64,000 nt of DNA from Paragordius varius (Eukaryota > Nematomorpha), in the NCBI GenBank assembly GCA_964247055.1, contig OZ176051.1:620001-684000 (forward strand). The letters run 5' to 3'. The translations under genes were made by a program, and so were the position numbers. The notes below the pieces were generated by a model, which ran no database searches, was not told where the DNA came from, and saw only the letters and a program-made list of their open reading frames with translations. Of the stretch, positions 1 through 9,355 are shown piece after piece (position 1 is the stretch's first letter; each line of letters begins with the position of its first letter).

Positions 1-190
1 TATACCGTCTCTTAGTAAGACTACATCAAAATATAGAGATAGTTTGACAAGCTCTTTCATATCCGATTTTTACAACGATACTTTAAAAATTAATGTATAA
101 AACTAGTCGTATCAATAAATCGCATACACACTCAAGTTAAACTTTGTCCTTAAAAATCGGATATTGGTCACGGTGAACAAAATTATTTTT

Positions 191-381
191 TATACATTCT
201 CTTAGTAAGACTACATCAAAATATAGAGATAATTTGACAAACTCTTTCATATCCGATTTTTACAACGATACTTTAAAAATTAATGTATAAAACTAGGCGT
301 ATCAATTAATCGCATCAATACTCAAGTTAAACTTTGTCCATAAAAATCGGATATTGGTCACCGGTGAACAAAATTATTTTT
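191..381 (+). repeat. Representative monomer, class L2 (191 bp)
   Basis: Long monomer distinguished from L1 by ctaggcgtatcaattaatcg in place of ctagtcgtatcaataaatcg, and usually by gataatttgac or gataacttgac in place of gatagtttgac. These linked differences recur together, so L1 and L2 are separate lineages rather than random variants. L2 is typically followed by an S1 unit. A sub-lineage reads ctagaagtatc (32.0-36.8 kb) and another ctaagcgtatc (15.8, 16.6, 27.1 and 27.8 kb). Confidence 0.93.
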
Positions 382-559
382 TATACATTCTCTTAGTAGG
401 ACTACATCAAAATATAGAGATAGTTTGGCAAACTGTTTCATATCCGATTTTTACAACGATACTTTATAAATTAATGTATAAAACTAGTCGCATCAATACT
501 CAAGTTAAACTTTGTCTTTAAAAATCGGATATTGGTCACCGGTGAACAAAATTATTTTT
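382..559 (+). repeat. Representative monomer, class S1 (178 bp)
   Basis: Short monomer with a linked set of changes: tagtagg (most others tagtaag), gtttggcaaactg (others gtttgacaaactc), and gtataaaactagtcg. In the right half of the window the central dyad becomes gttttgcaaactg or gtttcgcaaactg, and the right stem arm is often tcgaatat. It most often follows an L2 unit, forming an L2-S1 dimer of 369 bp that is a building block throughout the array. Confidence 0.92.
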
Positions 560-925
560 TATACATTCTCTTAGTAAGACTACATCAAAATATAGAGATA
601 ACTTGACAAACTCTTTCATATCCGATTTTTACAACGATACTTTAAAAATTAATGTATAAAACTAGGCGTATCAATTAATCGCATCAATACTCAAGTTAAA
701 CTCTGTCCTTAAAAATCGAATATTGGTCACCGGTGAACAAAATTATTTTTTATACATTCTCTTTGTAAGACTACATCAAAATATAGAAATAGTTTGACAA
801 ACTCTTTCATATCCGATTTTTACAACGATACTTTAAAAATTAATGTATTAAACTAGTCGCATCAATACTCAAGCTAAAACATTGTCCTTAAAAATCGGAT
901 ATTGGTCACCGGTGAACAAAACTAT

Positions 926-1116
926 TATACCCTCTCTTAGTAAGACTACATCAAAATATAGAGATAGTTTGACAAACTCTTTCATATCCGATTTTTACAA
1001 CGATACTTTAAAAATTAATGTATAAAACTAGTCGTATCAATAAATCGCATCAATACTCAAGTTAAACTTTCTCCTTAAAAATCGGATATTGGTCACCGGT
1101 GAACAAAATTATTTTT
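926..1116 (+). repeat. Representative monomer, class L1 (191 bp)
   Basis: Long monomer with two copies of the 13-bp element, reading actagtcgtatcaataaatcg followed by catcaata. L1 units often carry ctttctcc instead of ctttgtcc before the right stem arm. An L1 usually follows S3, and that L1 begins tataccgtctc (here accctctc) instead of tatacattctc. Pairs of consecutive L1 units are frequent in the higher-order repeats of the right half. The extra 13 bp lie in the loop of the 14-bp inverted repeat, so the stem is unaffected. Confidence 0.93.
1032..1057 (+). repeat. 13-bp imperfect tandem duplication that makes the 191-bp monomer
   Basis: In this L1 unit tcgtatcaataaa (1032-1044) is followed by tcgcatcaatact (1045-1057); 10 of 13 positions match. 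Short monomers have only the second copy, and 191 minus 178 is exactly 13. L2 units have the same structure with gcgtatcaattaa as the first copy. Both long classes therefore carry one ancestral duplication, or short classes arose by its loss. Confidence 0.9.
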
Positions 1117-1471
1117 TATACATTCTCTTAGTAAGACTACATCAAAATATAGAGATAGTTTGACAAACTCTTTCATATCCGATTTTTACAACGATACTTT
1201 AAAAATTAATGTCTTAAACTAGTCGCATCAATACTCAAGTTAAACTTTGTCCTCAAAAATCAGATATTGGTCATAGGTGAACAAAATTTTTTTTATACAT
1301 TCTCTTAGTAAGACTACATCAAAATATAGAGATAGTTTGACAAACTCTTTCATACCCGATTTTTACAACGATACTTTAAAAATTATGGTATTAAACCAGT
1401 CGCATCAATACTCAAGTTAAACTTTGTCCTTAAAAATCGGATATTGGTCACCGGTGAACAAAATTATTTTT

Positions 1472-1650
1472 TATACATTCTCTTAGTAAGACTACATCAA
1501 AATATAGAGATAGTTTGACAAACTCTTTCATATCCGATTTTTACAACGATACTTTAAAAATTATGGTATTAAACCAGTCGCATCAATACTCAAGCTAAAA
1601 CATTGTCCTTAAAAATCGGATATTGGTCACCGGTGAACAAAACTATTTTT
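1472..1650 (+). repeat. S2/S3 hybrid monomer
   Basis: The left and middle parts are S2 (ttatggtattaaaccag) but the end is S3 (caagctaaaacattgtcc, aaaactatttttt). The same hybrid occurs at 8986-9164, as expected from the block duplication, and a related one with the atataaaa insertion at 7331-7511. It shows exchange between monomer classes inside a unit. Confidence 0.85.
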
Positions 1651-3125
1651 TATACCGTCTCTTAGTAAGACTACATCAAAATATAGAGATAGTTTGACAA
1701 GCTCTTTCATATCCGATTTTTACAACGATACTTTAAAAATTAATGTATAAAACTAGTCGTATCAATAAATCGCATACACACTCAAGTTAAACTTTGTCCT
1801 TAAAAATCGGATATTGGTCACGGTGAACAAAATTATTTTTTATACATTCTCTTAGTAAGACTACATCAAAATATAGAGATAATTTGACAAACTCTTTCAT
1901 ATCCGATTTTTACAACGATACTTTAAAAATTAATGTATAAAACTAGGCGTATCAATTAATCGCATCAATACTCAAGTTAAACTTTGTCCATAAAAATCGG
2001 ATATTGGTCACCGGTGAACAAAATTATTTTTTATACATTCTCTTAGTAGGACTACATCAAAATATAGAGATAGTTTGGCAAACTGTTTCATATCCGATTT
2101 TTACAACGATACTTTAAAAATTAATGTATAAAACTAGTCGCATCAATACTCAAGTTAAACTTTGTCTTTAAAAATCGGATATTGGTCACCGGTGAACAAA
2201 ATTATTTTTTATACATTCTCTTAGTAAGACTACATCAAAATATAGAGATAACTTGACAAACTCTTTCATATCCGATTTTTACAACGATACTTTAAAAATT
2301 AATGTATAAAACTAGGCGTATCAATTAATCGCATCAATACTCAAGTTAAACTCTGTCCTTAAAAATCGAATATTGGTCACCGGTGAACAAAATTATTTTT
2401 TATACATTCTCTTTGTAAGACTACATCAAAATATAGAAATTGTTTGACAAACTCTTTCATATCCGATTTTTACAACGATACTTTAAAAATTAATGTATTA
2501 AACTAGTCGCATCAATACTCAAGCTAAAACATTGTCCTTAAAAATCGGATATTGGTCACCGGTGAACAAAACTATTTTTATACCCTCTCTTAGTAAGACT
2601 ACATCAAAATATAGAGATAGTTTGACAAACTCTTTCATATCCGATTTTTACAACGATACTTTAAAAATTAATGTATAAAACTAGTCGTATCAATAAATCG
2701 CATCAATACTCAAGTTAAACTTTCTCCTTAAAAATCGGATATTGGTCACCGGTGAACAAAATTATTTTTTATACATTCTCTTAGTAAGACTACATCAAAA
2801 TATAGAGATAGTTTGACAAACTCTTTCATATCCGATTTTTACAACGATACTTTAAAAATTAATGTCTTAAACTAGTCGCATCAATACTCAAGTTAAACTT
2901 TGTCCTCAAAAATCAGATATTGGTCATAGGTGAACAAAATTATTTTTTATACATTCTCTTAGTAAGACTACATCAAAATATAGAGATAGTTTGACCAACT
3001 CTTTCATACCCGATTTTTACAACGATACTTTAAAAATTATGGTATTAAACCAGTCGCATCAATACTCAAGTTAAACTTTGTCCTTAAAAATCGGATATTG
3101 GTCACCGGTGAACAAAATTATTTTT
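1651..3125 (+). repeat. Higher-order repeat copy 2 (eight monomers)
   Basis: Matches copy 1 monomer by monomer at a period of 1650 bp, with only a handful of differences. These include agaaattg for agaaatag at about 2437, gaccaac for gacaaac at about 2994, and normal actttaaaaa where copy 1 has actttataaa. The ninth monomer of copy 1 is missing; an L2-like unit (ctaggcttatc) follows at 3126. The block at 9356-10449 shares the agaaattg mark and so descends from this copy. Confidence 0.92.
2770..2947 (+). repeat. Representative monomer, class S4 (178 bp)
   Basis: Short monomer marked by tgtcttaaactag or tgtgttaaactag in the middle. A common sub-form, this one included, ends cctcaaaaatcagatattgg followed by tcataggtga, which destroys the TCACCGGTGA palindrome and weakens the right stem arm. 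About twenty units with tcatagg occur, at 1-10.3 kb, near 25.9 and 29.7 kb, and from 40.4 kb onward. In the right half it usually follows an L1-L1 pair. Confidence 0.9.
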
Positions 3126-3315
3126 TATACATTCTCTTAGTAAGACTACATCAAAATATAGAGATAATTTGACAAACTCTTTCATATCCGATTTTTACAA
3201 CGATACTTTAAAAATTAATGTATAAAACTAGGCTTATCAATTAATCGCATCAATACTCAAGTTAAACTTTGTCCTTAAAAATCGGATATTGGTCACGGTG
3301 AACAAAATTATTTTT

Positions 3316-3478
3316 TATACATTCTCTTAGTAGGACTACATCAAAATATAGAGGTTTGGCAAACTCTTTCATATCCGATTTTTACAACGATACTTTAAAA
3401 ATTAATGTATAAAACTACTCAAGTTAAACTTTGTCCTTAAAAATCAGATATTGGTCACCGGTGAACAAAATAATTTTT
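3316..3478 (+). repeat. Shortest monomer seen (163 bp): variable element lost
   Basis: This unit combines the 3-bp gagg deletion with a 12-bp deletion that takes out agtcgcatcaat, leaving aaaactactcaag. The deleted segment is bounded by ACT on both sides, consistent with slippage or microhomology-mediated loss. The 12-bp deletion falls on the site whose duplication separates 191-bp from 178-bp units, so this monomer represents the zero-copy state of the element. The stem arms and the terminal palindrome remain, though the right arm has the tcagatat variant. Confidence 0.9.
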
Positions 3479-5139
3479 TATACATTCTCTTAGTAAGACT
3501 ACATATAAAAATATAGAGATAGTTTGACAAACTCTTTCATATCCGATTTTTACAACGATACTTTAAAAATTATGGTATTAAACCAGTCGCATCAATACTC
3601 AAGTTAAACTTTGTCCTTAAAAATCGGATATTGGTCACCGGTGAACAAAATTAATTTTTATACATTCTCTTAGTAAGACTACATCAAAATATAGAGATAG
3701 TTTGACAAACTCTTTCATATCCGATTTTTACAACGATACTTTAAAAATTAATGTGTTAAACTAGTCGCATCAATACTCAAGTTAAACTTTGTCCTTAAAA
3801 ATCGGATCTTGGTCACCGGGAACAAAATTATTTTTTATATATTCTCTTAGTAAGACTACATCAAAATATAGAGATAGTTGACAAACTCTTTCATATATGA
3901 TTTTTACAACGAGACTTTAAAAATTAATGTATTAAACTAGTCGCATCAATACTCAAGCTAAAACATTGTCCTTAAAAATCGGATATTGGTCACCGGTGAA
4001 CAAAACTATTTTTTATACCGTCTCTTAGTAAGACTACATCAAAATATAGAGATAGTTTGACAAACTCTTTCATATCCGATTTTTACAACGATACTTTAAA
4101 AATTAATGTATAAAACTAGTCGTATCAATAAATCGCATACACACTCAAGTTAAACTTTGTCCTTAAAAATCGGATATTGGTCACCGGTGAACAAAATTAT
4201 TTTTTATACATTCTCTTAGTAGGACTACATCAAAATATAGAGATAGTTTGGCAAACTGTTTCATATCCGATTTTTACAACGATACTTTAAAAATTAATGT
4301 ATAAAACTAGGCGTATCAATTAATCGCATCAATACTCAAGTTAAACTCTGTCCTTAAAAATCGGATATTGGTCGGTGAACAAAATTATTTTTTATACATT
4401 CTCTTAGTAAGACTACATCAAAATATAGAGATAGTTTGACAAACTCTTTCATATCCGATTTTTACAACGATACTTTAAAAATTATGGTATTAAACCAGTC
4501 GCATCAATACTCAAGTTAAACTTTGTCCTTAAAAATCAGATATTGGTCACCGGTGAACAAAATTATTTTTTATACATTCTCTTAGTAAGACTACATCAAA
4601 ATATAGAGATAACTTGACAAACTCTTTCATATCCGATTTTTACAACGATACTTTAAAAATTAATGTATAAAACTAGGCGTATCAATTAATCGCATCAATA
4701 CTCAAGTTAAACTCTGTCCTTAAAAATCGAATATTGGTCACCGGTGAACAAAATTATTTTTTATATATTCTCTTAGTAAGACTACATCAAAATATAGAAA
4801 TAGTTTGACAAACTCTTTCATATCCGATTTTTACAACGATACTTTAAAAATTAATGTATTAAACTAGTCGCATCAATACTCAAGTTAAACTTTGTCCTCA
4901 AAAATCAGATATTGGTCATAGGTGAACAAAATTATTTTTTATACATTCTCTTAGTAAGACTACATCAAAATATAGAGATAGTTTGACAAACTCTTTCATA
5001 TCCGATTTTTACAACGATACTTTAAAAATTAATGTATAAAACTAGTCGTATCAATAAATCGCATCAATACTCAAGTTAAACTTTCTCCTTAAAAATCGGA
5101 TATTGGTCACCGGTGAACAAAATTATTTTTTATACATTC

Positions 5140-5150
5140 TCTTAGTAAGA
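5140..5150. repeat. Interrupted palindrome TCTTA-G-TAAGA (reference copy)
   Basis: Five-base arms around a central G, near the start of each unit. S1 units have TCTTAGTAGGA, which changes one arm. This dyad lies 32 bases before the AGTTTGNCAAACT dyad, centre to centre. Confidence 0.75.
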
Positions 5151-5170
5151 CTAGATCAAAATATAGAGAT

Positions 5171-5183
5171 AGTTTGACAAACT
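5171..5183. repeat. Interrupted palindrome AGTTTG-A-CAAACT (reference copy)
   Basis: Six-base arms around one central base. Class S1 changes the centre and keeps the arms (AGTTTGGCAAACT). Right-half variants AGTTTTGCAAACT, AGTTTCGCAAACT and AGTTTGATAAACT keep the outer AGTTT/AAACT arms. L2 units (aatttg or aacttg) break pairing in the left arm only. Confidence 0.8.
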
Positions 5184-5188
5184 CTTTC

Positions 5189-5281
5189 ATATCCGATTTT
5201 TACAACGATACTTTAAAAATTATGGTATTAAACCAGTCGCATCAATACTCAAGTTAAACTTTGTCCTTAAAAATCGGATAT
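5189..5281. repeat. 14-bp inverted repeat within the monomer (reference copy)
   Basis: ATATCCGATTTTTA at 5189-5202 is exactly complementary to TAAAAATCGGATAT at 5268-5281, with a 65-base loop between. The same pair is present in nearly every monomer. The loop is 78 bases in 191-bp units (for example arms 249-262 and 341-354) and about 53 in the 163-bp unit. The indels that set the main unit-length classes fall in the loop. Recurrent arm variants each change only one arm: tcgaatat and tcagatat on the right, atatccaattt and atacccg on the left. I saw no compensating change in the partner arm. The repeat could form a cruciform in DNA or a hairpin in a transcript; neither is shown by sequence alone. 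Confidence 0.9.
5251..5261. repeat. Interrupted palindrome AAGTT-A-AACTT (reference copy)
   Basis: Five-base arms around one A, in the loop of the 14-bp inverted repeat just before the right arm. S3 units (aagctaaaac) destroy it. The aactctg and caaattaaac variants alter one arm only. Its centre is about 33 bases before the TCACCGGTGA centre, close to the spacing of the first two dyads of the unit. Confidence 0.7.
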
Positions 5282-5284
5282 TGG

Positions 5285-5294
5285 TCACCGGTGA
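5285..5294. repeat. Perfect 10-bp palindrome TCACCGGTGA (reference copy)
   Basis: TCACCGGTGA reads the same on both strands and occurs near the end of most monomers, in the context ggTCACCGGTGAaca, three bases after the right stem arm. It is the most GC-rich stretch of the unit and contains an ACCGGT core. Variants include tcacggtga (one base lost), tcacctgtga (mostly in S3), tcataggtga (S4) and ggtgaccggtga. A palindromic, conserved, GC-rich decamer in AT-rich satellite is a plausible binding site for a dimeric protein, but no known box is matched. Confidence 0.85.
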
Positions 5295-7511
5295 ACAAAA
5301 TTATTTTTTATACATTCTCTTAGTAAGACTACATCAAAATATAGAGATAATTTGACAAACTCTTTCATATCCGATTTTTACAACGATACTTTAAAAATTA
5401 ATGTCTTAAACTAGTCGCATCAATACTTAAGTTACACTTTGTCCTCAAAAATCAGATATTGGTCATAGGTGAACAAAATTATTTTTTATACATTCTCTTA
5501 GTAAGACTACATCAAAATATAGAGATAGTTTGGCAAACTGTTTCATATCCGATTTTTACAACGATACTTTAAAAATTAATGTATAAAACTAGGCGTATCA
5601 ATTAATCGCATCAATACTCAAGTTAAACTCTGTCCTTAAAAATCGGATATTGGTCACCGGTGAACAAAATTATTTTTTATACATTCTCTTAGTAAGACTA
5701 CATCAAAATATAGAGATAGTTTGACAAACTCTTTCATATCCGATTTTTACAACGATACTTTAAAAATTAATGTATTAAACTAGTCGCATCAATACTCAAG
5801 TTAAACTTTGTCCTCAAAAATCAGATATTGGTCATAGGTGAACAAAATTATTTTTTATACATTCTCTTAGTAAGACTACATCAAAATATAGAGATAGTTT
5901 GACAAACTCTTTCATATCCGATTTTTACAACGATACTTTAAAAATTAATGTATAAAACTAGTCGTATCAATAAATCGCATCAATACTCAAGTTAAACTTT
6001 CTCCTTAAAAATCGGATATTGGTCACCGGTGAACAAAATTATTTTTTATACATTCTCTTAGTAAGACTAGATCAAAATATAGAGATAGTTTGACAAACTC
6101 TTTCATATCCGATTTTTACAACGATACTTTAAAAATTATGGTATTAAACCAGTCGCATCAAAACTCAAGTTAAACTTTGTCCTTAAAAATCGGATATTGG
6201 TCACCGGTGAACAAAATTATTTTTTATACATTCTCTTAGTAAGACTACATCAAAATATAGAGATAATTTGACAAACTCTTTCATATCCGATTTTTACAAC
6301 GATACTTTAAAAATTAATGTCTTAAACTAGTCGCATCAATACTTAAGTTAAACTTTGTCCTCAAAAATCAGATATTGGTCATAGGTGAACAAAATTATTT
6401 TTTATACATTCTCTTAGTAAGACTACATCAAAATATAGAAATAGTTTGACAAACACTTTCATATCCGATTTTTACAACGATACTTTAAAAATTAATGTAT
6501 AAAACTAGTCGTATCAATAAATCGCATCAATACTCAAGTTAAACTTTCTCCTTAAAAATCGGATATTGGTCACCGGTGAACAAAATTATTTTTTATACAT
6601 TCTCTTAGTAGGACTACATCAAAATATAGAGATAGTTTGGCAAACTCTTTTATATCCGATTTTTACAACGATACTTTAAAAATTAATGTATAAAACTAGT
6701 CGCATCATACTCAAGTTAAACTTTGTCCTCAAAAATCAGATATTGGTCATAGGTGAACAAAATTATTTTTTATACATTCTCTTAGTAAGACTACATCAAA
6801 ATATAGAGATAGTTTGACAAATTCTTTCATATCCGATTTTTACAACGATACTTGAAAAATTAATGTATAAAACTAGTCGTATCAATAAATCGCATCAATA
6901 GTCAAGTTAAACTTTCTCCTTAAAAATCGGATATTGGTCACCGGTGAACAAAATTATTTTTTATACATTCTCTTAGTAAGACTACATAAAAATATAGAGA
7001 TAGTTTGACAAACTCTTTCATATCCGATTTTTACAGCCATACTTTAAAAATTAATGTATAAAACTAGTCGTATCAATAAATCGCATCAATACTCAAGTTA
7101 AACTTTGTCCTTAAAAATCAGATATTGGTCACCGGTGAACAAAATTATTTTTTATACATTCTCTTAGTAAGACTACATCAAAATATAGAGATAGTTTGAC
7201 AAACTCTTTCATATCCGATTTTTACAACGATACTTTAAAAATTAATGTATTAAACTAGTCGCATCAATACTCAAGTTAAACTTTGTCCTTAAAAATCAGA
7301 TATTGGTCACCGGTGAACAAAATAATTTTTTATACATTCTCTTAGTAAGACTACATATAAAAATATAGAGATAGTTTGACAAACTCTTTCATATCCGATT
7401 TTTACAACGATACTTTAAAAATTATGGTATTAAACCAGTCGCATCAATACTCAAGCTAAAACATTGTCCTTAAAAATCGGATATTGGTCACCGGTGAACA
7501 AAACTATTTTT

Positions 7512-9164
7512 TATACCGTCTCTTAGTAAGACTACATCAAAATATAGAGATAGTTTGACAAGCTCTTTCATATCCGATTTTTACAACGATACTTTAAAAA
7601 TTAATGTATAAAACTAGTCGTATCAATAAATCGCATACACACTCAAGTTAAACTTTGTCCTTAAAAATCGGATATTGGTCACGGTGAACAAAATTATTTT
7701 TTATACATTCTCTTAGTAAGACTACATCAAAATATAGAGATAATTTGACAAACTCTTTCATATCCGATTTTTACAACGATACTTTAAAAATTAATGTATA
7801 AAACTAGGCGTATCAATTAATCGCATCAATACTCAAGTTAAACTTTGTCCATAAAAATCGGATATTGGTCACCGGTGAACAAAATTATTTTTTATACATT
7901 CTCTTAGTAGGACTACATCAAAATATAGAGATAGTTTGGCAAACTGTTTCATATCCGATTTTTACAACGATACTTTATAAATTAATGTATAAAACTAGTC
8001 GCATCAATACTCAAGTTAAACTTTGTCTTTAAAAATCGGATATTGGTCACCGGTGAACAAAATTATTTTTTATACATTCTCTTAGTAAGACTACATCAAA
8101 ATATAGAGATAACTTGACAAACTCTTTCATATCCGATTTTTACAACGATACTTTAAAAATTAATGTATAAAACTAGGCGTATCAATTAATCGCATCAATA
8201 CTCAAGTTAAACTCTGTCCTTAAAAATCGAATATTGGTCACCGGTGAACAAAATTATTTTTTATACATTCTCTTTGTAAGACTACATCAAAATATAGAAA
8301 TAGTTTGACAAACTCTTTCATATCCGATTTTTACAACGATACTTTAAAAATTAATGTATTAAACTAGTCGCATCAATACTCAAGCTAAAACATTGTCCTT
8401 AAAAATCGGATATTGGTCACCGGTGAACAAAACTATTTTTATACCCTCTCTTAGTAAGACTACATCAAAATATAGAGATAGTTTGACAAACTCTTTCATA
8501 TCCGATTTTTACAACGATACTTTAAAAATTAATGTATAAAACTAGTCGTATCAATAAATCGCATCAATACTCAAGTTAAACTTTCTCCTTAAAAATCGGA
8601 TATTGGTCACCGGTGAACAAAATTATTTTTTATACATTCTCTTAGTAAGACTACATCAAAATATAGAGATAGTTTGACAAACTCTTTCATATCCGATTTT
8701 TACAACGATACTTTAAAAATTAATGTCTTAAACTAGTCGCATCAATACTCAAGTTAAACTTTGTCCTCAAAAATCAGATATTGGTCATAGGTGAACAAAA
8801 TTTTTTTTATACATTCTCTTAGTAAGACTACATCAAAATATAGAGATAGTTTGACAAACTCTTTCATACCCGATTTTTACAACGATACTTTAAAAATTAT
8901 GGTATTAAACCAGTCGCATCAATACTCAAGTTAAACTTTGTCCTTAAAAATCGGATATTGGTCACCGGTGAACAAAATTATTTTTTATACATTCTCTTAG
9001 TAAGACTACATCAAAATATAGAGATAGTTTGACAAACTCTTTCATATCCGATTTTTACAACGATACTTTAAAAATTATGGTATTAAACCAGTCGCATCAA
9101 TACTCAAGCTAAAACATTGTCCTTAAAAATCGGATATTGGTCACCGGTGAACAAAACTATTTTT
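7512..9164 (+). repeat. Higher-order repeat copy 3, duplicate of 1-1650
   Basis: Nine monomers, 1653 bp. The three-base difference from copy 1 lies in the T-run at the S3/L1 junction. It shares copy 1's private actttataaa (about 7974) and eight-T junction (about 8800), which copy 2 lacks. The copy at 7.5 kb is therefore related specifically to copy 1 and not to its tandem neighbour. The next block (9165-10449) pairs with copy 2, so a unit of at least 3.1 kb was duplicated as a whole. Confidence 0.92.
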
Positions 9165-9355
9165 TATACCGTCTCTTAGTAAGACTACATCAAAATATAG
9201 AGATAGTTTGACAAGCTCTTTCATATCCGATTTTTACAACGATACTTTAAAAATTAATGTATAAAACTAGGCGTATCAATTAATCGCATCAATACTCAAG
9301 TTAAACTTTGTCCATAAAAATCGGATATTGGTCACCGGTGAACAAAATTATTTTT
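9165..9355 (+). repeat. Chimeric monomer marking an unequal exchange
   Basis: The first part (tataccgtctc ... gacaagctctttc) is that of the L1 unit at 1651-1840. The second part (ctaggcgtatcaattaatcg ... tccataaaaatc) is that of the L2 unit at 1841-2031. The junction lies in the identical stretch between, from tttcatatccg to gtataaaacta. Relative to copy 2, exactly one monomer (190 bp) is gone and the reading of the array stays in phase, as expected for homologous unequal crossover or replication-linked deletion. Confidence 0.9.

Larger units (their letters stand above)
1..1650 (+). repeat. Higher-order repeat copy 1 (nine monomers, 1650 bp)
   Basis: Monomers of 190, 191, 178, 191, 175, 191, 177, 178 and 179 bp, in the order L1(accgtc), L2, S1, L2, S3, L1, S4, S2, S2/S3 hybrid. 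Private marks: gctctttc and cgcatacacactc in the first unit, actttataaa at about 474, a T-run shortened by four at the S3/L1 junction near 925, and an eight-T junction near 1290. The first eight monomers recur at 1651-3125, and the whole block recurs at 7512-9164, which shares the actttataaa and eight-T marks. Confidence 0.93.
5131..5308 (+). repeat. Reference monomer, class S2 (178 bp)
   Basis: Typical S2 unit, used here as the coordinate reference. It is recognised by attatggtattaaaccagtcg in the middle, where S1 has attaatgtataaaactagtcg. Unit positions: TCTTAGTAAGA 10-20, AGTTTGACAAACT 41-53, left stem arm 59-72, single tcgcatcaata element at about 107-117, AAGTTAAACTT 121-131, right stem arm 138-151, TCACCGGTGA 155-164, T-rich junction 171-178. 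This copy carries a private change (ctagatc for ctacatc) that is shared with the monomer 916 bp downstream. S2 is the commonest class between 13 and 33 kb. Confidence 0.95.
4802..6437 (+). repeat. 916-bp period tandem duplication (five-monomer unit)
   Basis: About 720 bp starting near 4802 recurs near 5718. Shared private marks are ctagatc (5151 and 6067) and acttaagtta (about 5427 and 6343). The period 916 equals two 191-bp plus three 178-bp units. Divergence starts where the first copy runs into an S1 unit (gtttggcaaactg, about 5530) and the second into agaaatag (about 6440). A few single-base differences exist, for example catcaaaactc near 6162. Confidence 0.85.

Noticed and set aside
902-930. 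T-run length changes at monomer junctions as functional marks
   Set aside because: The tattttttata junction varies by one to four T in several copies, as expected for slippage or homopolymer sequencing error. They were used only as supporting marks.
5283-5296. Steroid/nuclear-receptor type element in ggtcaccggtgaac
   Set aside because: Half sites resembling GGTCA and TGAAC are present, but spacing and second half do not fit the usual three-base-spaced element. A match this short in a satellite is weak evidence.
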